From the NCBI GenBank assembly GCA_049296795.1, contig JBAQTC010000009.1:1-64000 (forward strand): a stretch of 64,000 nt of DNA, read 5' to 3'. Position numbers and translations under genes: made by a program. Numbering within the stretch: position 1 is the stretch's first letter; the number at the start of each line of letters is the position of its first letter. The stretch comes from CAXNKH01 sp049296795. Lineage in GTDB: Bacteria > Pseudomonadota > Gammaproteobacteria > Burkholderiales > Burkholderiaceae_C. Shown here piece by piece: positions 33,693-41,240 of this stretch. Below the pieces are notes generated by a model. The model was not told where the DNA came from and did not search any database. It worked only from the letters and a program-made list of their open reading frames with translations.

Positions 33693-34861
33693 TGACCTGT
33701 CAGCTCTTTGATTTCTTGCGGGCTGTAGCCTAGTTCAGCCAGCAATTCGGCGCTGTGCTCGCCCAGGCGCGGTGGGTTCAGCCGCACACCCAAGCGCTCA
33801 CCGTCCAGACTCAAAGGCAGCAACACGGTTTTGCTGGGTCGGCCATCGGGCAAAGTGATCGGTGACAGACCGCCTGTTTGGTTCAGGTGCGGGTCGTCCA
33901 TCAAGTCCTGGGGACGGGTGATCGGTGCAAACGGCAGGGAGTTCGCTTCAAACAAAGCACCCAGTTCGGCCGCACTGAAACCCGCCAAGCGTTCCCGCAA
34001 CAAAGGCATCATCCAGTCACGGGCCCGAACCCGGTCGTTGTTGCTGCCCAAGCGAGGGTCGATCTTTAAATCGGAAAAGCCAAAGGCTTCGCAAAAAATA
34101 GTCCACTGTGTGTCACTGACCACGGCCAGAAAAATCTGTTCGCCGCCCTGCACTGTGAACACGTCATACACCGCCCAGGCCGCGATGCGACCCGGCATGG
34201 GTGCTGCGGCTTGGCCGGTGACTGCGTATTGCATCATGTGCTGCGCCACCAGAAACACATTGTTTTCGAACAATGCACTTTGCACTTCCTGGCCCCGACC
34301 GGTTTTTTCACGCGCACTGAGCGCCGCCATGACACCCATGGCGCCGAACATGCCCCCCATGATGTCATTGACACTGCTGCCTGCGCGCAGCGGATCGCCA
34401 GGCCGGCCCGTCATATAGGCCAGTCCACCCATCATTTGCACGACCTCGTCGAGCGCGGTTCTGTGCTCATAAGGACCGGGCAAAAATCCCTTGTGGCTGA
34501 CATAAATCAAGCGCGGGTTCAAGACCTTGAGGCTTTCATAATCGAGGCCGAGCTTTTTCATGGTGCCGGGCTTGAAGTTCTCGCTCACCACATCAGCGCT
34601 GGCCAACAAGCGCAAGGCCGCTTCCTTGCCTTGCGGGGTTTGCAAATCGAGCGTCAGGCTTTTTTTATTGCGGTTAAACAAAGCAAAAAATCCCGCGCCT
34701 GAGCCGATCAGCTTGCGCGTGTTGTCGCCTTGCAGCGGCTCAACCTTGATCACCTCAGCTCCCAGATCGGCCAGCACCATGCCACAGGTTGGGCCCATCA
34801 CCATATGGGTGAATTCAACGACACGCAGTCCGGCGTAGGGCAGTTTTTTAGCTTCAGACAT
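33689..34861 (-). CDS. CaiB/BaiF family CoA-transferase
   Basis: A class III CoA-transferase of 390 residues. It opens LPYAGLRVVEFTHMVMGPTCG and has LADLGAEVIKVEP, RNKKSLTLDL and, at about 166-169, the GSSVNDIMGG segment in which the catalytic Asp of this family sits (VNDIMGGM). It transfers CoA between carboxylates; the substrate pair is unknown. The ATG at 34861 is preferred over 34879. It overlaps the HMG-CoA-lyase-like gene upstream by eight bases, and the pair probably works in one route: activate an acid as CoA ester, then cleave it. Leucine-, itaconate- or citramalate-type routes all fit. Confidence 0.9.
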   Translation of the reverse strand: MSEAKKLPYAGLRVVEFTHMVMGPTCGMVLADLGAEVIKVEPLQGDNTRKLIGSGAGFFALFNRNKKSLTLDLQTPQGKEAALRLLASADVVSENFKPGTMKKLGLDYESLKVLNPRLIYVSHKGFLPGPYEHRTALDEVVQMMGGLAYMTGRPGDPLRAGSSVNDIMGGMFGAMGVMAALSAREKTGRGQEVQSALFENNVFLVAQHMMQYAVTGQAAAPMPGRIAAWAVYDVFTVQGGEQIFLAVVSDTQWTIFCEAFGFSDLKIDPRLGSNNDRVRARDWMMPLLRERLAGFSAAELGALFEANSLPFAPITRPQDLMDDPHLNQTGGLSPITLPDGRPSKTVLLPLSLDGERLGVRLNPPRLGEHSAELLAELGYSPQEIKELTGQ

Positions 34862-35807
34862 GGGCCGCCTGCACAACAAAATCTTTCGGCAAGCCAGCCT
34901 CAGGCGTCATGCCATAAATCGGCTCGCCAGGGAGTCCCTGTTGCAACGCAGTTCTGGCCTGCAACAAAAGCGCAAGGTCGATTCCGGTGCGAACGCCCAT
35001 GGCCTCGAACATGAACACCAGGTCTTCGGTCACCACGTTGCCCGACGCGCCGGGTGCATAAGGGCAACCCCCCAGACCACCGAGTGAAGCGTCGAAAGTG
35101 CGGACTCCGACGTCATAAGCGGCCAGGCAGTTGGCCAGCCCCAGGCCTCGGGTGTTGTGCAAATGCGCGGCCCCGGTTTTTTCACCAATTTCGGCTCTCA
35201 CTCTTTGAAACAGACGCCGAACCTGGGCCGGATTGGCGTAACCGGTGGTGTCGGACAAACCGGATTCGTCAGCGCCAGCGGCAATCACTTGAGCCGCCAG
35301 CCACACCACCTCGTCTTCGGGCACAGCACCTTGCAAAGTGCAGCCAAACGCGGTGGCAATGCCGGCTTCAATTTTCACGCTGGGTGCAACTTCATTGCGC
35401 AATGCCACGATGTTGCGCACTTCGGCCAACATCTCCTCGCGCGTCTTGCGCACATTGGCCAGCGAATGCGCTTTGCTGGCCGACACTGGGATGGTGATCT
35501 TGTGGACACCCGTAGAAAAAGCGGCCTGAGCCCCACGCAAATTGGGAACCAGCGCCATCACGGTAAGCCCGCTCAGACTCAGCCCATGCGTAACGATTTC
35601 CGCGGTATCGGCCAATTGCGGCAACAACTTGGCCGGGACGAAGGAACCGACTTCAATCTCGCGCAGACCGGCAGCAAACAAGGCATCAATCCAGCGCTTT
35701 TTTTTCTCGCTTTGCATGATGGCTTTGACCGACTGCAGGCCATCCCTGGGGCCGACTTCGCTGATCAGGACTTCGGGCAATCCGCCGGGGCCTGGAAACG
35801 TGGACAT
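34854..35807 (-). CDS. Hydroxymethylglutaryl-CoA lyase (HMGL-like)
   Basis: A 317-residue DRE-TIM-type lyase. Key stretches: SEVGPRDGLQ (metal and catalytic Arg/Asp, about 17-26), SVSAS-like VSASKAHSLANV, HLHNTRGLGLAN with the metal-binding His pair, and the C-terminal loop GGLGGCPYAPGASGN with the catalytic Cys typical of HMG-CoA lyases. These favour HMG-CoA lyase, which splits HMG-CoA into acetoacetate and acetyl-CoA in leucine breakdown, over isopropylmalate or homocitrate synthases. The paired CoA-transferase leaves open a related lyase such as citramalyl-CoA lyase. The true leucine genes (ivd) lie 34 kb away. Confidence 0.9.
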   Translation of the reverse strand: MSTFPGPGGLPEVLISEVGPRDGLQSVKAIMQSEKKKRWIDALFAAGLREIEVGSFVPAKLLPQLADTAEIVTHGLSLSGLTVMALVPNLRGAQAAFSTGVHKITIPVSASKAHSLANVRKTREEMLAEVRNIVALRNEVAPSVKIEAGIATAFGCTLQGAVPEDEVVWLAAQVIAAGADESGLSDTTGYANPAQVRRLFQRVRAEIGEKTGAAHLHNTRGLGLANCLAAYDVGVRTFDASLGGLGGCPYAPGASGNVVTEDLVFMFEAMGVRTGIDLALLLQARTALQQGLPGEPIYGMTPEAGLPKDFVVQAAHV

Positions 35808-35844
35808 GAAACAACTTTCAACAATTTCTGGTTTCCCGATTGTG

Positions 35845-36549
35845 TCAGCTCAGTCCCGTCACCGGAATGGCAGCCCCATGGATGGCTTGGGCTGCGTTCG
35901 AAGCCAGGAACAGCATGACTTGCGCCAGCGCAGCGGGTTGCACCCAGTTGGCCGGATCGGCTTGCGGCATGGATTGCCGGTTTTGCAGCGTGTCCAGGAT
36001 CGTGGGCAAGACGCAATTGACATTGATATTTTTTCCGCGCAATTCAGCCGCCATGGACTCGGTCAGCCGAATCACTGCAGCTTTGGCTGCGCCATAGGCC
36101 GCCATTCGGGCTGTGCCCTTGAGCGCCGAAAAAGCCGCGACGTTGATGATCTTTCCGCCGCCGCTCTCTAACATGTTCGGCAGCACCGATCGACTCAGGT
36201 GCAGCAGGGTTTTGCAGTTGAGCTCCATCATGGCGTCCCAGCTTGCATCCGAAGTCTCATGCACCGCGGGGCCCATGGCAAAGCCGCCAGCACAATTGGC
36301 CAGCACATGAATCCGCTTGCAGTGTTGCAGCGCCTGATCGACCGTTGCCTGGGTTTGTTGTGGGTCCATCAAATCGCAGGCCAAGTGCAGCCGCAGCGGG
36401 GTCGGCAAACCGAACACATGATCCAGATGGCTTGCGCTGCGACCCAACAGCACCAGTCTTGCGCCTTGCTCGGCAAACTGGGCTGCCAGCGCGCGCCCCA
36501 GATTGCCTGAGGCTCCACTGAGCATCACCGTCTGGTCCTTGAATTCCAT
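35845..36549 (-). CDS. Short-chain dehydrogenase/reductase
   Basis: A 234-residue SDR. The nucleotide-binding motif is SGASGNLGRA (11-20), LANCAGG (83-89) stands for NNAG, and YGAAK gives Tyr152 and Lys156. The usual catalytic Ser 13 residues before Tyr is Ala139 (NVAAFSALKG), though Ser141 is close. The start at 36549 has an excellent AGGAG seven bases upstream; a longer frame to 36684 is rejected. It follows phhA by one base, at the end of the hpd-hmgA-phhA operon. A dihydropteridine-reductase role (recycling the phhA cofactor) is attractive but unproven. Confidence 0.88.
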   Translation of the reverse strand: MEFKDQTVMLSGASGNLGRALAAQFAEQGARLVLLGRSASHLDHVFGLPTPLRLHLACDLMDPQQTQATVDQALQHCKRIHVLANCAGGFAMGPAVHETSDASWDAMMELNCKTLLHLSRSVLPNMLESGGGKIINVAAFSALKGTARMAAYGAAKAAVIRLTESMAAELRGKNINVNCVLPTILDTLQNRQSMPQADPANWVQPAALAQVMLFLASNAAQAIHGAAIPVTGLS

Positions 36550-36550
36550 G

Positions 36551-37453
36551 TCAGATCTCCTGGCTAGCTTGGCGCTTGGATCGGTGGTAGCAACCGCTGC
36601 CGCGCTGCAACACCTGATCGGTCGCCAGCAGCTCTCCTGGTTGCAGTACGGTTTGCGACTGGACCCGTGGGTAAATGGCTTCAAAGTCGAGGTGCGTCAA
36701 GGCCAGCAATTGCGACAGGTCCTCCAGTACGAAATACTCTGGCTGAAAATCGTCAATGCGATAAAGGGTGCGCATGACGCGCTCCAGCTCGAACCCCAGG
36801 CGCTGCGGCGAACTATCCTCCAAAGCGAACACCGATTCGCTGAACGATGTCGCAATGCCCGCGCCATAAATACGCAAACCATTATGCTGCTGCACCAGAC
36901 CGAACTCCACCGTGTACCAATAGAGACGGGCCAGACAGGGCAAGACGCCGAGTTGCTGGGCCCGTAAACCCGTCACACCATAAAACCGCATGAAGTCCGC
37001 CAGTGCCGGATTCATCAACATCGGCACATGGCCAAACACATCGTGAAATACATCAGGCTCTTCCAGGTAATCAAGCTGCTCCAACGTGCGAATGAATTGC
37101 CCGGCCGGGAAACGACGGTTGGCCAAATGTTCAAAAAATACTTCGTCGGGAACCAGTCCTGGAACCGCAACAATTTGCCAGCCGGTACGCGGTAGCAACA
37201 CCGCATTGAGTTGTCGAAAATCAGGGATCTGGTGCGCATCGATCGGCAGTGCGCGCATCCCGGCTAAAAACTCATCACAAACACGCCCGGCCAGCAACTG
37301 GCTTTGGCGCTCGAACAAGGTTTGCCAGATCTGGTGCTCCTGCGCCGTGTAGTGCGCCCAGTTCTGCTCAATGGTCCAGTCAGCGCGGTGCGCGGGCGCC
37401 AGCGCTCCGGCGGCAGCCCCGTGCTTGAGCGGTGGAGCCGAGGCAGGATTCAT
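36551..37453 (-). CDS. phhA: Phenylalanine 4-monooxygenase
   Basis: Pterin-dependent non-haem iron enzyme that hydroxylates phenylalanine to tyrosine. The 300-residue catalytic-only bacterial form shows iron ligands in FHDVFGHVPML (two His) and YWYTVEFGL (Glu), with LDYLEEPDVFHD just upstream. The first ~35 residues of the long frame precede the ATG at 37453, which forms ATGA with the hmgA stop and is chosen. Its product feeds the tyrosine route encoded upstream in the same operon. No regulatory ACT domain, as usual in bacteria. Confidence 0.95.
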   Translation of the reverse strand: MNPASAPPLKHGAAAGALAPAHRADWTIEQNWAHYTAQEHQIWQTLFERQSQLLAGRVCDEFLAGMRALPIDAHQIPDFRQLNAVLLPRTGWQIVAVPGLVPDEVFFEHLANRRFPAGQFIRTLEQLDYLEEPDVFHDVFGHVPMLMNPALADFMRFYGVTGLRAQQLGVLPCLARLYWYTVEFGLVQQHNGLRIYGAGIATSFSESVFALEDSSPQRLGFELERVMRTLYRIDDFQPEYFVLEDLSQLLALTHLDFEAIYPRVQSQTVLQPGELLATDQVLQRGSGCYHRSKRQASQEI

Positions 37454-38799
37454 CGCGCATCCGGTCTGAAGTGTTTTTGCAGCCCCTGCCAACACTGGGC
37501 ATAGTCGCTCTGCAATAGTTTGGACTCCAGGGCCTGCACAGTCGGGCGCAGCGGCCAACGGGTCTCCAACATAAAGGCCATGGTGTCGCCGAGAACCTGG
37601 GGCTTGGATGTGTCGGCCCGGCTGGCTTTCTCAAACGTCTGGGCGTCCGGACCATGCGCCGTCATGCAGTTGTGCAGACTGGCACCGCCGGGAACAAAAC
37701 CTTCGGCCTTGGCATCGTAAGCGCCATGGACCAAGCCCATGAACTCAGAGGCCACATTGCGATGAAACCAGGGCGGACGAAACGTGTCCTGCATCACCAG
37801 TGTGCGCGGCGGGAAAATCACGAAATCGATGTTGCCAACGCCGGCAGTGTCGCTGGCTGAATTCAGAACCAGAAAAATGGACGGATCGGGATGGTCGTAA
37901 CTGATCGAACCCATGGCGTTGAAACGCCGCAAATCGTATTTATAAGGCGCGTAATTCCCGTGCCAAGCCACCACATCCAGCGGCGAATGGTCCAGGGTTA
38001 CAGCCCAGAGCTGGCCGCCGAGTTTGGCCACCAGCTGATGCGGCACTTCTATATCCTCATACGCGGCCACCGGCGTCAGAAAATCGCGTGAATTGGCCAG
38101 CCCATTGGCACCAATCGGGCCGCGTTCGGGCAAGCGAAAGCTCGCACCAAAATTCTCACAAACATAGCCCCGCGCTGCCTGGTCAGGCAACTCGAGACGA
38201 AAGCGGATACCCCGCGGAATGACAACAATCTCCTGCGGCTCGGCAGCGATCACGCCGAATTCGGTCACAAACACATGGCGACCGAGTTGCGGCACAAACA
38301 GCATTTCAGCATCGGCGTTGTAAAACACCCGCTGCTCCATCGATCGATTGGCCGCGTACACATAAATTTGGGCGCCGCATTGCTGAAGTGGGTCGCCATT
38401 GCCCGCCATGCTGAACAGCCCAGCCAGGAAATCAGTCGGTTGCTCGGGCAAGGGCAAGGGATTCCAGCGCAGCGGATTGGGCGTGATCAGGCCGTAGTCG
38501 GTACCCATGGCCCCGCCCGCAAAGCGCTGAAACTTGTCTGCCATGGCCGAGGGGCGGATTCGGTACAACCAGGACCGCCGGTTCTCGGCCCGCGGCGCAG
38601 TGAAAGCGGTTCCGCTCAACTGCTCGGCGTACAAACCATAAGGGCATGACTGCGGCGAATTACGACCTTGCGGCAAAGCGCCGCTGAGTGCTTCGCTGGC
38701 AAATTCGTTGCCGAAGCCGGATTGGTAACGAAGAGACTTACGGGACAGACCTTTAGCTCTGTCCCCAACATTTTGTAGCTGTTGGAAGTTTGGACTCAT
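37450..38799 (-). CDS. hmgA: Homogentisate 1,2-dioxygenase
   Basis: Ring-cleaving non-haem iron dioxygenase that turns homogentisate into maleylacetoacetate. The 449-residue product has the family hallmarks RYQSGFGNEFASEAL, FRPPWFHRNVASEFMGL (iron-binding His and Glu) and HNCMTAHGPD (third His region). It overlaps hpd upstream and phhA downstream by four bases each. The next enzymes, maleylacetoacetate isomerase and fumarylacetoacetase, are not in this operon. Confidence 0.97.
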   Translation of the reverse strand: MSPNFQQLQNVGDRAKGLSRKSLRYQSGFGNEFASEALSGALPQGRNSPQSCPYGLYAEQLSGTAFTAPRAENRRSWLYRIRPSAMADKFQRFAGGAMGTDYGLITPNPLRWNPLPLPEQPTDFLAGLFSMAGNGDPLQQCGAQIYVYAANRSMEQRVFYNADAEMLFVPQLGRHVFVTEFGVIAAEPQEIVVIPRGIRFRLELPDQAARGYVCENFGASFRLPERGPIGANGLANSRDFLTPVAAYEDIEVPHQLVAKLGGQLWAVTLDHSPLDVVAWHGNYAPYKYDLRRFNAMGSISYDHPDPSIFLVLNSASDTAGVGNIDFVIFPPRTLVMQDTFRPPWFHRNVASEFMGLVHGAYDAKAEGFVPGGASLHNCMTAHGPDAQTFEKASRADTSKPQVLGDTMAFMLETRWPLRPTVQALESKLLQSDYAQCWQGLQKHFRPDAR

Positions 38800-39869
38800 G
38801 TGTGCAGTGCTCCTCGTCGAATTTGATCACGCTCAAGCGACTCGAACAAGGCTTTGAAATTGCCTTCGCCAAAACCTTCATCGCCCTTGCGTTGGATGAA
38901 CTCGAAGAATACCGGGCCGAGCTGGGTTTGTGAAAATATTTGCAACAGCAGCCGGGGCTGACCGCCCTGGGTTGATCCGTCGAGCAAAATGCCGCGGGTC
39001 TGCAATTCAGATACCGGCTGGCCGTGGTTGGGTAGCCGCTCGTCCAGCATTTCGTAGTAGCTGTTGCTCGGTGCGCTCATCAGCGGCACCCCAGCCAGGG
39101 CGAGTTGGTCCACTGTATTGAGCAAGTCATCGCAAATCAGCGCAATGTGTTGAATCCCCTCGCCATTGAATTTCATCAAATACTCTTCGATCTGCCCGCC
39201 GCCTTGGCGCGCCTCTTCGTTCAGCGGGATGCGGATTTTGCCATCGGGCGCGGTCAATGCCTTGGAGGTGAGGCCGGTGTACTCGCCCTTGATATCAAAA
39301 AAACGAATTTCACGGAAATTGAAAAGCTTTTGGTAGAACTCAGCCCAAAACGCCATGCGGCCTCGATAGACGTTGTGCGTCAAATGATCGATCAACTTCA
39401 GGCCGTGGCCCGGCGGGTGGCGCTGCACGCCTTCGATGAATTTGAAGTCAATGTCGTAGATTGATTCGCCATCCTCAAAGCGGTCAATCAGGTACAGCGG
39501 CGCGCCACCTATGCCCTTGATGGCAGGCAGATGCAACTCCATCGGGCCGGTTGGGATCTCAATCGGTTGCGCGCCCAATTCCAGCGCGCGGCGGTAAGCG
39601 TGGTGCGAGTCTTTGACGCGAAACGCCATGCCGCAAGCACTCGGCCCGTGCTCTGCCGCGAAGTAGCCCGCCACGCTTTTGGGCTCGCGGTTGACGATGA
39701 AGTTGATGCCGCCCTGGCGGTACAACACCACGTCCTTGGAGCGATGCTTGGCCACCAGCGTAAAACCCATGCGTTCAAACACCGGCTCCAGCACCCCCGC
39801 AATGGGCGAAGCAAATTCAACAAACTCAAACCCCATCAAGCCCATGGGGTTGTCAAACAAATCGGCCAT
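38796..39869 (-). CDS. hpd: 4-hydroxyphenylpyruvate dioxygenase
   Basis: Fe(II) enzyme that converts 4-hydroxyphenylpyruvate to homogentisate. The 357-residue product has two VOC-type halves. The C-terminal half has the iron ligands: His in LIDHLTHNV, His in GIQHIALICDD, Glu in PVFFEFIQRKGDEGFGEGNF. First gene of the catabolic operon; AAGGAG lies eight bases before the ATG. A GGGGTCAG-type hairpin (39891-39928) sits just upstream in the leader. It is divergent from the HAD dehalogenase gene. Confidence 0.97.
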   Translation of the reverse strand: MADLFDNPMGLMGFEFVEFASPIAGVLEPVFERMGFTLVAKHRSKDVVLYRQGGINFIVNREPKSVAGYFAAEHGPSACGMAFRVKDSHHAYRRALELGAQPIEIPTGPMELHLPAIKGIGGAPLYLIDRFEDGESIYDIDFKFIEGVQRHPPGHGLKLIDHLTHNVYRGRMAFWAEFYQKLFNFREIRFFDIKGEYTGLTSKALTAPDGKIRIPLNEEARQGGGQIEEYLMKFNGEGIQHIALICDDLLNTVDQLALAGVPLMSAPSNSYYEMLDERLPNHGQPVSELQTRGILLDGSTQGGQPRLLLQIFSQTQLGPVFFEFIQRKGDEGFGEGNFKALFESLERDQIRRGALHT

Positions 39870-39890
39870 TCCTACTCTCCTTAATCAGTT

Positions 39891-39928
39891 GGGGTCAGAG
39901 CACATCGCTAAAGCGAGTGGTCTGACCC
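39891..39928. repeat. Hairpin with GGGGTCAG head, REP-like
   Basis: GGGTCAGA (39892-39899) pairs with TCTGACCC (39921-39928), with an inner CGCT/AGCG stem, so the whole is a bulged hairpin of about 38 bases preceded by an extra G. The GGGGTCAG head resembles REP elements mobilised by RAYT transposases, which are common in this order. It lies between the divergent hpd and HAD genes and could instead be a protein-binding or leader structure. Confidence 0.45.
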
Positions 39929-40013
39929 ACAAGACTACAGTGATTGAATTTTGTCACCAATCAAGGGTTTCCGATATGGGTTGTTCACTCTCGATCCACG
40001 ATACAGTCAGGCC

Positions 40014-40721
40014 ATGAAAACTTCAGCGACTCATGCGGCCCCACCCCGGGCTGTACTTTTCGATGCCTATGGCACGTTGTTCGATGTGTACAGCGTGGGG
40101 GCACTGGGCGAGCAGTTGTTTCCCGGTCATGGCCAAGCCTTAAGCCAGCTCTGGCGCGATAAGCAAATCGAATACACCCGCTTGGTCACCACCAGTGATC
40201 ACGGCCGCCACTACCAACCGTTCTGGGATCTGACGCGTTCGGGCTTGCGCTACGCCTGCAAGAAGCTCAAGCTGAGCCTGACGCCGGAGCAGGAAAACCA
40301 ATTAATGGATCAGTATCGGCAGCTGCGCGCTTTCCCAGAAAACCGGGACGTTCTGCAAGCCCTCAAAGACCGGGGCATCCCCACCGGCATTCTGTCCAAC
40401 GGCGACCCTGGCATGCTGGCCGCCGCCGTGGGCAGTGCGGGCCTGGGCGATTTGCTCGACCATGTGATCAGCGTCGACAGCATTCGCAAATACAAGACCC
40501 ATCCCGAGGCCTACGCCCTAGGTGAACAGGCCACCGGATTGCCAGCGGCTCAGATCGTTTTCGTCAGTTGCAACGCTTGGGATGCACTGGCGGCCACCTG
40601 GTATGGCTACCAAACACTGTGGGTCAACCGCTATGACTTGCCGTTTGAGGAGCTCGGCACGCATGCGCAGCACACTGGCACCTCTTTGCGTGACGTGCTC
40701 TGCCTGCTGAACCCCGCCTGA
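40014..40721 (+). CDS. Type II haloacid dehalogenase-like hydrolase
   Basis: A 235-residue HAD enzyme of the L-2-haloacid dehalogenase type: nucleophile motif LFDAYGTLFDV (Asp about 16), ILSNGDPGML, lysine motif IRKYKTHPEAY and the acidic motif VSCNAWDALAA. The SCNAWD motif, in place of the DD of phosphatases, separates dehalogenases from other HADs. Relatives include enzymes active on haloacetates; true substrate unknown. The start at 40014 follows a weak ribosome site; the frame extends to 39951 but the family starts near here. Confidence 0.9.
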   Translation: MKTSATHAAPPRAVLFDAYGTLFDVYSVGALGEQLFPGHGQALSQLWRDKQIEYTRLVTTSDHGRHYQPFWDLTRSGLRYACKKLKLSLTPEQENQLMDQYRQLRAFPENRDVLQALKDRGIPTGILSNGDPGMLAAAVGSAGLGDLLDHVISVDSIRKYKTHPEAYALGEQATGLPAAQIVFVSCNAWDALAATWYGYQTLWVNRYDLPFEELGTHAQHTGTSLRDVLCLLNPA

Positions 40722-40730
40722 AGCAGATCC

Positions 40731-41120
40731 TCAAGAACTGGGGCAAGCCTCTTTTTTGAGCGCAGATAAAAGCTGTTTTTGTTCTGTGCTGAGCGATTCC
40801 TGCTGGCGCACGAGGGCCTGGGTGCTGTCCGTCGGCTCCAGCCATAACTGGCCATCCGACGAGACCACGAAGCTGGCTGACAAAACCTCAAAGCGGCCTT
40901 GACTGTCACGCGCCAACAAACGACCGCACACCGCTTTGCTGGCGGGGTCTTGCCGCATGGCATTGAAATGGTAGGCATTGGGTTCGAGCAACTCGGATCT
41001 GACCAACTCACGCGCCCGAGCATTGGGGGTGTTCGACTTCCACCAGACCCAGCTGCCCGCAGCGGTCAATGCCAACAGGATCGCCACGAAACTCAAAACA
41101 AATGCGGTATTTTTCTTCAT
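40731..41120 (-). CDS. Small membrane-anchored protein of unknown function
   Basis: Not recognised. The 129-residue product begins with a Lys-rich segment and a hydrophobic stretch (FVLSFVAILLALTAAGSWVWW) that is an uncleaved anchor or signal peptide. A periplasmic domain follows with two Cys (KAVCGRLLARD and the terminal EACPSS), which may be disulfide-linked. The segment AYHFNAMRQDPASKAVCGRLLARDS recalls small exported proteins in this family that are lipoprotein-like. It is convergent with the dehalogenase gene, nine bases between stops. Confidence 0.72.
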   Translation of the reverse strand: MKKNTAFVLSFVAILLALTAAGSWVWWKSNTPNARARELVRSELLEPNAYHFNAMRQDPASKAVCGRLLARDSQGRFEVLSASFVVSSDGQLWLEPTDSTQALVRQQESLSTEQKQLLSALKKEACPSS

Positions 41121-41240
41121 GAACTGGGTCTACCGGCTGTGCGTCGGCAAAGGCTGACAATGACCGAATTACGCCATAAATCCCGATTTCGTGCAGACTG
41201 CAAACCATAAACAGGCGCTTAGCATTGACAATAGCTACTT

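Noticed and set aside
39951..40013. 21-residue N-terminal extension of the HAD dehalogenase
   Set aside because: Homologues begin a few residues before the nucleophile motif, so the ATG at 40014 is better placed.
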